The notes under the pieces: model-generated
What the model was told of the DNA's origin: nothing
The model's input: the letters and a program-made list of their open reading frames with translations, nothing else
Databases searched by the model: none
Assembly (NCBI GenBank): GCA_001683735.1
Contig: LUGG01000006.1
Location: forward strand, 1,364,001-1,428,000
Source: Grifola frondosa
Lineage: Eukaryota; Basidiomycota; Agaricomycetes; Polyporales; Grifolaceae
DNA length: 64,000 nt
Reading direction: 5' to 3'
In this document: in pieces, positions 21,738 through 31,900 of the stretch
How positions within the stretch are numbered: position 1 is the stretch's first letter
Layout of the letters: each line of letters starts with the position of its first letter
Made by a program: the position numbers and the translations under genes

Positions 21738-22066
21738 TTCTTGGTTAATATGGCAACCACAGTGTTGTTAGGTCTACTCTCATCCGGGATGGATTGTTCT
21801 ACAACAACACCGAGTCGGCTACTAGAATCTAGACACCATTCTCTCCGTTCGGGATATCCCGTATTTTATTCGCGTCGGTCTCTCGGCGTAACCTTATGAC
21901 TCGCCCTCGACAATCAGCCTCACTTCGCATCAATGCATATACATATTTCATACCGACGATGATGCGCGAGGCCGACAATAATAACTGATCTCACAACTTC
22001 ATTATCTATAAAGGGCGCACTGCAGGCCACTCACATCGTTCATTGCATATCCATTCTTCCTCTACT
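21738..22066. promoter_or_regulatory. GH45 promoter region
   Basis: A clear TATA box (TATAAAG, 22007-22013) lies 54 bp before the start codon at 22067, the usual distance for a strongly transcribed secreted enzyme. The rest of the interval holds the 3' end of the acyltransferase transcript; no other gene seen. Confidence 0.6.
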
Positions 22067-22904
22067 ATGGCGCGACTGCTGTCCTTTTTCTACCTTGTGG
22101 CCGTTGCAACTATTACCAGTTGCAGCATCGTGGCGGACAAGCGGGCTACTGGAGGCTATGTTCAGAATCCCTCCGGGTCCGCGTCCTTCACAATGTACTC
22201 AGGCTGTGGTTCCCCAGGTACGTCCCAGCAGCTGCAGATAGCCCTGCCATCCTTGACGAATCGATCCCATCACAGCCTGCGGCATCTCCGCTTCGGGGTT
22301 CACCGCCGCTATGAACCAGCTGTTTCGGCTCCGCTCCCGGGTCGGGGCTGGCGACGCCTGCGGTCGCTGCTTCGCCCTCACGGGCGCCGCAGATCCGTAC
22401 TCGCCTGCCTTTACCGGCCCGTTCAGCACTATCGTGGTGAAGGTGACCGACCTCTGCCAGTCTCGGCAACGAGCAATGTGCGGCCAGACAGTGAGCGACC
22501 CGACCAACCAATTCGGCGAGCCTTTCCAGTGCGCATCTCCGGAGTTGTTCCACTGTGTAGAGAATTTCTGACCCGTGCCTAGCTTCGACATATGCGAGGA
22601 CACCGGAGGCGCGAATGCATTTTTCCCGTCAGTGCGCGGCCCATAAAATACGCCGCCATTTCATGCGCTGATCGTCACATGTGTTCAATTCTAGGACACG
22701 GCGCACTTACCGGTACCTTTACCGAGGTCTCATGCAGTGAGTGGTCTGGGTCAGATGGCAGCCCGCTGTGGAATGGCGCTTGCCTCTCCGGACAAACTGC
22801 TGGCCTCTGGCCGGCGTGGGTTGCGGAAATCAAGGCGAGTATCATCATCTATTCAAAATGCTACTTAATTGTTCATACGTTGTTATACAGGCACTGCACC
22901 TTGA
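22067..22904 (+). CDS. GH45 endoglucanase, basidiomycete type
   Basis: Exons 22067-22217, 22276-22528, 22583-22631, 22695-22834 and 22891-22904. The first ~20 residues are a signal peptide (LLSFFYLVAVATITSCSI), so the enzyme is secreted. Family motifs are GGYVQNPSGSASFTMYSGCG, GAGDACGRCFALTG, FDICEDTGGANAFFPS and GHGALTGTFTEVSCSEWSGS. These match the small single-domain GH45 cellulases of basidiomycetes (Phanerochaete Cel45A type), which cut beta-1,4-glucan; no carbohydrate-binding module is present. The last intron is GC-AG (GGCGAG...ACAG) and its use gives the family's usual end, NQGTAP. Several single bases are missing: about three in 22455-22490, one at the 22631 splice site, and one near 22812. 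With them the conserved Cys-rich reading is restored. Confidence 0.88.
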
Positions 22905-23190
22905 GTTGTTGCGGTGGAATATCGAGTGCAGCAGTTTCCGAGCTATCGCCGTAGTCGATGTACCTCACCTGCAATTTACCGGCCGCAATGTGAAATTGGT
23001 ATTGTCCGAAGGTATCATAAGGGGAGAAGTTCGGACGCGTTTGATCAGAGCAAGCCATTACGTCGAAACTCTGCGTGCGCGCAGTACGTTCTCGAACGAA
23101 GACTGAGCATGAAGAGTGGGGTGTCTACTCTTTTGCAGTTCTTCTATCTAACCTACAAACTTCTACATCTGGATATGTACGCTTATCCTC
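22905..23190. other. Intergenic between convergent GH45 and aminotransferase genes
   Basis: 3' ends of two convergent genes; nothing else recognised. Confidence 0.5.
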
Positions 23191-24995
23191 TCATACCGCC
23201 GCCTCCTTCAAGATCTCCTCCACGCTCGCCACGAAGATATCCACGATCGCCTCGACCTGCTCCTTCGTGACGTTATACGCCGGCGAGAGCATGCAATGGT
23301 CGCCGCGCGTGCCCTCCAGGTTCGCGCCGCTCGTGAGACCCATGACGATAAGCCCGTTCTGCAAGCACCGCGCCTGCACCGCGATCGCGAACTGCGTGCC
23401 CTTGAAGTCCAGCCGCGCCGCCTCGGGGCCCGTGAAGTCGAACTCGATGCCCCACCACGCGCCGCGCCCGCGGATGTCGAACGTGAATGGCGCTGCGAGT
23501 GCGTTCGGTGCCTGCAGGCGCGCGCGCAGGAGCGACTCTAGGTATGGGCCCTGCACGTTTACGTTCTCGAGCAGCTTTTCGTCGACGATGACCTTCTGCA
23601 CCGCGAGCGAGGCCGCGCATGCGAGCGGATGTGCCTGGGAGGGTCGTAAGAAGCGTCAGAGACGGAATGAGGAGACGCACCTGATAGGTGTGGCCGTGCT
23701 TCCAGAAGCCGGCAGAGTCCCGGACGCCGTCCGCGACCTTCTTAGACATGAGGATCGCGCCGATGGATGCGTATCTGATGCAAGAAGGTCAGCCTCAGCT
23801 GAAGCAGCACGCGTGCAAGCAAGGCAGTGTGATTCACCCTCCGCCGAGACCCTTTGCGACGGCCTGGATATCGGGGTGACCCCGTCCCGAATGTCTCCCA
23901 TGCATGTAAAGTGCCCAATCCTGACGATCAAGCTGAGAAGCGAAACCAAAGTGCACCATGACGAACTTACTGCCCATACCGCTCATCACCTGTCAAGGAT
24001 GAACAGCGCGCCGTACTTGTCGCACACCGACTTCATAGCTTGAAATAGCCCTTGGGTGGCGCCACGACGCCGGTGGTCGCGCACGACGGTCTCTGCAACG
24101 ACTGCCGGGTTGCGGCTTGAGCTGAGCATAGCATCTGCGCTGGCAGTGGACACTCACATCCGATTACGGTGTCGGAGCCGAGCTCGAGGAACTTGTCCTC
24201 CAGCTCCTGCCGCAGTCTTTCTACGTACTGCTCCTCCGTCTCGCCCGGCTTCTGGAAGCGCTTCGCATACGCAGGAGAAACATGGTGGAAGTTCCTGTCG
24301 TCGAGGATCGCTGCGTAAGGCGCGCGCCGAGTCGGGTGGTACGCCAGGGAAAGAGTTCCCAAGGTGTTGCCGTGGAAAGAGAGTTTCCTCCCGATGAAGT
24401 TCGAGCGCTGGGGCTGCCCTGTCTCGTAATAATACTAGACGAAGGCGTGATCAGATATGCGCGTACACGGAGAAAACTAGACTCACTTGGCGGGCAAGTT
24501 TCATGACGCCTTCCATCGCCTCCGAGCCTACAGCACGCCATGCACGAAAGTCAGAAACTGGCAGTCCGGCTGCAGGGCGTGACGAACGCACCGCCGGACA
24601 CAAATCCGCACAGCTCGAACGCGCCCTTGCTAGACGCAATCAGCACCCGCGCAAGCTCCTCCGCCGGCTCGTTCGAAAGCTGCATATTATACACATCTGC
24701 AGTGCACGCGTCAGCAGCGCCTCGCCTGCACGACTCGCGGGACCGGACTCACACGACACCTTCTCCACCTGCTCGTTCAGCGCCTTCTTCACTACGGATG
24801 CCCGTTGCCGATGCACGCGACCGCCGCGCCCCCGACGGCGTCCAACACCTTGCGCCCGTCCTCGAGCCAGACATACATGCCCTCCGCGGCGGTGGCGACG
24901 GGCGGCCGCCACGGCGTCCGGTGCAGGATCGCGGTCGGCTTCAGCGCGGGCTTCGTGGACGCGTCGGAAGGTGTGGTGGTCGGTGCGGGCGTCAT
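23191..24995 (-). CDS. Class III PLP-dependent aminotransferase
   Basis: Minus strand with about six introns. The order of motifs fits class III aminotransferases: substrate-side N-terminus (LEDGRKVLDAVGGAAVACIG), the cofactor-binding GGSEAMEGVMKLARQ, NFIGRKLSFHGNTLGTLS, the Asp that contacts PLP in FILDEVMSGMG, and AKGLGGGYASIGAILMSKK with the Schiff-base lysine. The end is MLSPAYNVTKEQVEAIVDIF. The likely product is an omega-amino acid aminotransferase; the specific substrate is not evident. The start at 24995 is preferred over an in-frame ATG at 25028. Bases are missing at about 24795 (GHP/VVKKA junction), around 24080, 24055, 23995 and 23880-23900; adding them restores conserved sequence. 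Confidence 0.85.
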
Positions 24996-26060
24996 GGTGC
25001 AGCAGCGTTTTTCAGAATGTGTTGTCACGCGGTCGTGGTGCTGTATATTGCGGCTCCTTATCTAGCCGGAAATCCTGCGGAAGCCCGTGTGGTCAGTACT
25101 ATCGTTCGGACGAGCGGGAATGAATCGTTGGATGGATGCTCCGTTGGGTTGCGTCTGCGCGATCCCAGGCACGATATGCCATGAAAGCTTAAAAGTGCGC
25201 GGTGGCTATGACAGTCACGGCGATCTTGAAGGATGGTAAAACACAACCGTATCACTACGACGCGCCGCGCCGTGGTGATACGCTGCTTTCCGTCCTCACT
25301 TTGCTTCCGCACTCACCAATCTGATAGCCTGGTAGAGATGAGTCGAAGAGAGGATAACGAACTGACTCACTCCATCCGATATCGGGTACTTATACCCATG
25401 ACACATTTATTCGAACGCGTCGATCGTGTAGCAAATATGGAGGTGTTCGGGGACCAGAGGCATCGGCAGATTCCGAGATAGAGGTGAATTTGAATATAGA
25501 TACTTGAAATTGAAAAGCCACTAGATCGGTCTCGAGGGAGAGCCTTGTGATGTCTGAGTTGGCCGGGGATTGGGATATCACTGACCATTTAGCAATTGTC
25601 ATGTAAGCAGAAATTCCCAAGGGAAGAGTGTATACATACGATATCGTCAAAGAATAAACGGACAACTACCCGGTTCTGAACAATACCCATGATGAGGAAC
25701 GCACAAACTTGAATCAAGAAATTAGCCTGACATGGGTTCAAACTTGAGATCAAACTTGTGTGGCCATCTCAGTGCACTGCTTCGCTTGATGTGCTCCGGG
25801 TCAGTGTAAGCGTTGCGGGGGCACGAAAGAGATGGTGATGGAACAAGTCTAAGAATATTGATGCCTGTCATGCGTCCACCATGGCCCGATGACCTGATCC
25901 TAATAACTGCATGTGTCACGCGTCGCGGCTCCGCAAACAGAATGACGGCACCGTCGAGGAAGAATTCGAGAATCTATATATTCACTCCTAGTTTGCTACA
26001 GTGGGTAACAGCCCAAGTACATACACATACAGCACCGAACGTACTCTGATCGCAACTAAC
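24996..26060. other. Intergenic, 1.07 kb, divergent promoters
   Basis: Lies between the divergent aminotransferase and HAD genes. One hairpin-forming inverted repeat is visible, GTATCACTACG (25249-25259) with CGTGGTGATAC (25271-25281), one mismatch in 11. Open frames at 25390-25665 and 25722-25919 show no domain or splice pattern that I trust. Confidence 0.5.
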
Positions 26061-26928
26061 ATGTCAACCACAGAGAACGGAGCCTTCTCCCAATACAAAG
26101 TCCTCCTCTTCGACGTCTACGGCACACTATCGTGCGTCGAGATAGATCATCAATGTGACCTACCGCTTCTCTGAATTTGGGGTTACGACAGGACTGGGAA
26201 ACCGGATCTACGACGCGCTCAAACGCTATTTGTTAGCAGCAGCACGTCCGTCCCGCCCACCAAGGAAGCGGTGCTCGAGGCGTTCTCAAGGTCGAGACCG
26301 ACCTTCAGACGCGTTTCCCCACCATGCGCTATGCCGTCTCTCGCTAGGGTGCACGCGGAGCCGAGGCGCGCCTGCAAGGCAACCCAAGCCCCCAGATGCC
26401 GCACCGCCCGGTGATGCCGCAATCGGGACATCTGCCCAGCCCGTGGCGGAGACCCACACATCGCATTCGGGCAGAGCATCGCGAGCTGGACGCCCTTCCC
26501 AGACACCATCGCCGCACTCACCACGCTCTCATCATTCTTCAAGCTCGTCGTGCTGTCCAACGTCGACCGCGCGTCCTTCTCGCACACGCAGCGCATCCTC
26601 GAGGGGACCCTGCCGCCCAAACTTCACCTTCACCGCCGTGTACACCGCTGAGGACGCAGGGGTATACAAACCCGCACCCGGGGCGCTCGCGTACGCGCTG
26701 ACGCGCCTGAAAGAGGACTTTGGCGTCGAGAAAGAGGAGGTGCTCGTGACGGCGCAGAGCCTGTTCCACGACGTCATCCCGGCGAAGGCGAGGGGCATCG
26801 ACGCCGCTTGGATCGCCAGAGAGGGAGGCGTCACCGGCCTGCAGGGCACGACCGGAGAGGAGGCAAAGTTCAAATTCAAGACACTGGGGGAGATGGCGGA
26901 AGCAGTAAAGAAGGATCGTGCAGCCTAG
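26061..26928 (+). CDS. HAD-superfamily hydrolase, 2-haloacid dehalogenase-like
   Basis: The N-terminus has the HAD motif I (VLLFDVYGTLS) with the nucleophilic Asp. A short intron follows (about 26131-26187). Motif II is in FFKLVVLSNVDRASF. Motif III and IV equivalents are in AGVYKPAPGALAYAL (Lys) and TAQSLFHDVIPAKARGIDAAW (Asp). The cap region is Ala/Pro-rich. This arrangement is that of type II haloacid-dehalogenase-like proteins common in fungi; the natural substrate is unknown. Frame is lost several times in the 26185-26480 part, for example at ACCGGATC, CTCAAACGC and TCTCAAGG, where one added base each restores a continuous reading. TAG at 26926-26928 ends the gene. Confidence 0.8.
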
Positions 26929-27083
26929 AGAGCCGGCGGATGAAATCGTCTGACAAGTCCAGAGTCGTTGTACAACTATAAAGTGTTGCAACCAGCACCG
27001 TCTTAGAAGATGCCAAGCTGAGGTGGATGCGAACGCGAAATGGCTCGCCCTAAAGTGAATGGCCCGTGCGCCCACCGCGCGCA

Positions 27084-27092
27084 GATAAAAAG
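27084..27092 (+). promoter_or_regulatory. TATA-like box of the candidate U1 RNA
   Basis: ATAAAAAGG lies about 31 bp before the first base of the ATACTTACC start at 27116, the normal TATA-to-start spacing. Confidence 0.45.
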
Positions 27093-27115
27093 GCGGGAGG
27101 ACATTGTGGCAAGTC

Positions 27116-27286
27116 ATACTTACCTTGATGGCACAAGCCCCTTCAGGTTACTGGGTTTGTGGGCCGTGGGGGCCTCTCATAGCACGGCGACCTTGTCCTC
27201 AGGGGATCCTGCAGTTTGTATGGGCTCCGGCTCATGCACCGTCTCAATATTTTCCTGTCCTGCTTCGGCCCTCGGGTGGGCAGGCC
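27116..27286 (+). ncRNA. Candidate U1 spliceosomal snRNA
   Basis: The 5' end reads ATACTTACCTT, which pairs with the 5' splice-site consensus and is the invariant start of U1. Downstream, GATGG (27127-27131) can pair with CCGTC (27239-27243) as the closing helix. Stem I is CACAAGCCC (27132-27140) with GGGTTTGTG (27153-27161). A second stem is GCCGTG (27163-27168) with CACGGC (27183-27188). AATATTTTC (27246-27254) stands where the Sm site should be. The terminal hairpin CCTGC/GCAGG (27259-27284) follows. The length, about 171 nt, fits U1. The loops do not show the usual U1-70K and U1A consensus sequences, which is the main doubt. The alternative is a chance intron donor on the other strand. 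Confidence 0.55.
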
Positions 27287-27290
27287 TTTT

Positions 27291-28074
27291 TTTTCGTTCT
27301 TAATACCTTCTAACCCTAACCCCATTTCACCATTTATTTGACTTTGCAATATTAATTTGATGTCCCTAAATCGGCGATCGCGCGTTCAACGATTCGATGT
27401 ACACTGACTGCTTCAACTGGCTCTCATTATCATGATCCAAACATAGAACTAGTATATCTAGTCCAAACTGGAATTCAACTTGAAATCGAGAATAAAGACT
27501 CCGTAAGTGCTTGTTCAAGTTGGATTACATACATCAAATGCACCGGTTCACTGCGTCAGCTGCACCAGCCTTGTGCGACTAACGACGTAATGCACGCCGC
27601 CTGATTCGTGACTCGGCTTCTACATGTGGGATGATGGAATTGCTCATGGGTCATGGTTCTCCGAGACCAGGGTGGAATGCAGTCAACGACATGCTAAGAG
27701 AACAGCAAAACGTTCCACATGCAAGTTCCGGTCGGATTAACGAGCCCTTCGTCCCGCATATGAATCGGTTATGCTCCACGGATTCAGATTGTGCGGCAGG
27801 GAAAAGTCTCATGTCCTGGGAACAGCGCAGACATGAGAATGGTAAACGTCGCTGACACAGAGGATTGGCAGACTCATTATAGCGCAATCGCTCCTGCGGT
27901 AGAACTTGTGTCGAAGCACTTGTCGGACATGTGAACTTAAAACGCACCGTTATAGTTGTCGCGACTCACAGTATGTAAGAATGAACGTGCGTGTGAATGT
28001 TATTCTACATGATGGTACACAAGCCGGGATATAGCACATGATACAACAAGATTTTGTACGACGTGTCCAAAAGG
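27291..28074. other. Intergenic, candidate U1 to PHF5A gene
   Basis: No gene recognised. A run of eight T directly follows the candidate U1 hairpin. Short open frames at 27631-27947 show no domain. Confidence 0.5.
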
Positions 28075-28679
28075 CTACCCCTTCTTGAAACCTAGAAACA
28101 CGGTCAACACAAGCTAAGGATCAGATAAACAACCCACTTACCCAAACGACGTCGTTCATAGAACAGGTCTGTTCGACTCGCACCCAAATTGACGATCTTC
28201 GGACAACCATCGCGGTCTTTCTCTAGCCTCGTGCACTCGGCGCAATAGTATGCGTCAGAGATCCCTAACACATCGAAACGTTAGTTAAATAGAACATAAT
28301 GGAGAAGAGGGCAAGCACTCACCGGGAGAACCGCATATGATGCACCTTCCGCCGTAAGTACCAAAGTTGCACTCGTCACAGATACGGACCAGCGTTTCAG
28401 GGCGTACGTAGAATCACAAACTGGGCTAAAGAGCACAACACATGAGGATACATTTAGAAATAAGACAGGGCGAAACACGCACCACTTTCCGTCACATTTC
28501 TCGCACAACCGTCCGATGGCTGTTGAGATCGTGGTCAGTCTCTTCAGTCAATTATGGTCGAGTGGAAATTAACCCACCTATGCCAGGTTGACGTCTGCAC
28601 ATGATCAAATCTACATTCTGTTCAACATCCAACCGCGAAGCAATGCATAAAATTGCTCACCTGGGTGATGTTTCGACAT
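28075..28679 (-). CDS. RDS3: SF3b complex subunit PHF5A / Rds3
   Basis: Five or six very small exons on the minus strand, from the ATG at 28679 to TAG at 28075-28077. They encode the near-invariant zinc-knuckle protein of the U2 snRNP SF3b complex, about 110 residues. Seen in order are [84 protein letters not shown], and [12 protein letters not shown]. All expected CxxC pairs are present. SF3b holds the branch-point adenosine during splicing; PHF5A forms part of the branch-site pocket. The reading needs one extra base at 28410-28411 (a TT written as T on the coding strand). It lies head-to-tail, 300 bp after the end of the UFD4 gene. Confidence 0.92.
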
Positions 28680-28972
28680 GGCAGTTACAATCTGAGTACG
28701 GTGCTTGAGCGCTAAGGGCAGAACGCGAACTAATCCTTTGTCAGCGCGATTATCACGTGCCTATATCGAGGACGCGTTGCAAACAGATGCGCATTGCGCA
28801 ATGCATTGCGTTTTGCCCAAGTTTTGCCATTAATGAAGCTGAGATTTTATTTTCTGCAGGCGTTATACAGATCATATACATAAAGTCCAGATCGAGGAAA
28901 GCGCATTCTACGGAAAACAGTAAAAGCACAGAGGGACAAGTACTACATGATGATGACCACATCGAGGAACAT

Positions 28973-31900
28973 TTATGACAAGTGGAAACTGCCCACACCT
29001 TCTCGCATTGCTATCAGTAATTTCTCTTTCATAACTGTTTTTGACGAATATTCCGGCAGCTTGAGGTAGTTGACGCATGTCATTACGCTGGGAAGGTAGT
29101 CGTCTGCGGTGAGGGGTGCCTCGTGTGGCTTTCGTACCACAGTGAGAGGGGGATTGAGTCCTCGGAAGCCTAAGGGAATTAATGAGTCATCGATTTCGAA
29201 AGAAGGAAAAATAACTCCTACCGCCTATGGGCAACTTGGGACTTCCCGTAATGAACTGCAGGAAGCTACGTCGTGTTGGCACGTCGTACTCCGACATCAC
29301 CTCGATGAGATCGCGGATCGCACGACTCTCGACGTTGAAGCCATGATCAGCTTTCAACGCCTCGCTCAGAGCTGCGATACAAGCGGATATGTTTACAGAC
29401 GTCGATTGAGAGAATTGAAAGGGACGTACTTTCTACACTCCAATCCTCATCAGCATTGCCGAAGAGCATGACGAGCTCGTCCGCCGTGAATGCTTGCAGA
29501 TCCGATATCGGGAAGACTTTGGAGAACCCTTCGCGGAACGCCTTGGCCTGCGGTTGTGCACCCTTGCCAATGATCGCATCGATCACCTCTTGGATATATT
29601 CGTCCACATTCTCCGAGGTAACAGGGATGTTGCGTCCGCCGGGCTATTAGTCAAGAACGTGAGGACAAGTGAATTGGGAAATAAAATAGGATGACTGACG
29701 GATAGCTCGATATCATAGCCGGGGACGGTGAAGTCGAGCCCCAAGTCCTCCACATTGATATCAACATCCTCGATGGCTGCGAGCTTGCGACGGAGCTACA
29801 AGGGATGAGTGAGACGATCGACGAGGACAAGACGTGGGTGAGACGTACCTTATCATTTTGACTCGCGGAAGAAAAGTTCTGGATCTTCAGCAACGACGTA
29901 GCGAGTTCGGGATCAACGCGCTGCGATTGATGATAAGCAACATTCGTAAAATCGGTACAAACAGTACTTACGCTCAAATTGTCAATTGTCAACGGGACAT
30001 CTTCACCGAGAATGATCTTCAGGAAAACTCTATTGAAGGACAAGTCGATGATCCTCGAGTCCAGCATCGCTTTCGCCACGAATTGGCCGATGACTCGGAA
30101 TATATGTGTTCGCTTCCTGTTACAACAATGAGAAGGCAGAAAACATGAAAGCATCGGACACTCACTGTCCGCCATCATTGGCCATATCGTCTGGACTGAT
30201 GGGAGCGGGGAAAAGACCAAGTGGATGGAGCACGTATTGTCCAGATTGATTTGGGTCCGCGTCACGCCAGATCTTGAGATCCTTCCGCGCAAACTCCTTG
30301 GACACCAGCGAGTAGAACTCTAGGGTAGGTCCGAGCCCAGTACCAACCTCTTCGAAATATTCGACCTCCAATATCGATGAAGAGGAGCCGTATAGTTCGA
30401 ACACTTTAACCGCAGATTCTAGTATGTGTTTGCGCGATATGCGAACTTTCTGTCGCTGTAGACGGCCTAGGAATCCAACTCCATCGTCGCGTCGAGAGCT
30501 ATCCTGTCCACGACTTTGCTGACTTTGCCACTTCAAGATCAGCCGCGCATAACCAAATGAGGTGGACTGCAGGAAGTTGTAGCGAGTAGCAAAAGGAAAG
30601 AGGAAAGGGAAATGTTGAGGAAGATCCAATGCCCAATCAGGCAAGCACGAGCTTTGAGTTCAAATGTCAACTTCAATTGCCATGATCTCAATGATAGCAT
30701 GCGAGACGTACCTAGCAACGATCATTGGCTCTTCCAACTGCCGCGTGAGCTTAGCGGTAAGCTTGTTGTTGACAAAAGCGGATTCATTGAGGACACGCGT
30801 TGCCCAAGGCGAAGCTCGATCGCTTTCTTGAGAATTGAGCTTGTGAAGGACTCGAAGCAGACGTAGGATCTTCGCATGCGGGGAGTCTTCTGGAAGAGAC
30901 GAAAGTACAGGAGTTGGCGAGCGACTCCTAGACCCAATGTCGTCTCCACGTGCTAAGCCAGATCAATCAAAAATTCAATGACGAGAAGCCACCAATCTTA
31001 CCTTCAGATGGAGGTAGCGGCCCCGGAACCTTTTTAAATTTCACGCTGTATACTCCTTGCCAGATCATACTAGGAAGAAAGGCGGACCCTGACTTCTTAC
31101 GCATCTCGTGCTGATGAATAGCGCCATATATCGTGAGGTCCAAAGGAAGTTTGTGATCATCCATGAAGAACTCCAGATGCCAGTCAGTAGGTTTTGCCTT
31201 CAGCGCTGCTGCGTAAGATGCCTTCGGCGTTGATGCACTGCGAGACGTCGACAAAGGGGAAGACCCTTGGTGGAACCCGGAGTCACGATCCTCGTTCCAT
31301 CGGGAGTCTGTGCCTCTACTTTTGACCCATCTGAATCACAATTAATATCCAGCTCAGAGCAGCGTTATAGTGAATCGTCTTACCGTCTCCAACGGACACA
31401 TTGATGGTTTTCTCTGATACGGAATTGTCTGGATCCGAATCCTCCTCGATAACCTAGATGACTTGTAATGAGATTCAGCAGCATCATGAGGACCTGAAAT
31501 GCGAACCTCTGCGTCGACATCGACTTCATCATCTGTGAAATCGGCAGCATACTCCTCATCGTTCACCACCGTCTCGCTAGGTGCAGGTTCGGGTACCAGT
31601 ACGGATGATGCGGTCTCAATTGGTTCAGACACCGAAGGCCCAGAACCACCCTGCACAGCTCCGATGCCCGGTTGAGGGCCGGCTGGAGGAGATGTTTAGT
31701 TCCTCCCTGCTTCTTTGCGCTGAGGCGGAGGCTGCGCCTTCTGTTTAAACTTGCAGATGATGATGTCGCGGCACTGTCCTCCGTAGTTGCAGTCTTGGGT
31801 GGTGGAGGAGGTTCCTCCGCAGAGGTTCGCGATGAAGGTGGTGCAAGTCCTGATGCTGCCAGTGCGGCGAGCATACTCGAAAGCCGAGAACTACTCGATA

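Noticed and set aside
23075..24043. 322-residue open frame on the plus strand
   Set aside because: Antisense to the well-supported class III aminotransferase; it is a shadow of GC-rich coding sequence.
25390..25919. Minus-strand open frames between the aminotransferase and HAD genes
   Set aside because: No family resemblance and no consistent intron structure; could be an unrecognised gene but evidence is too weak.
27309..27322. TAACCCTAACCCC, telomere-like
   Set aside because: Only two repeat units and within gene-rich DNA; expected by chance.
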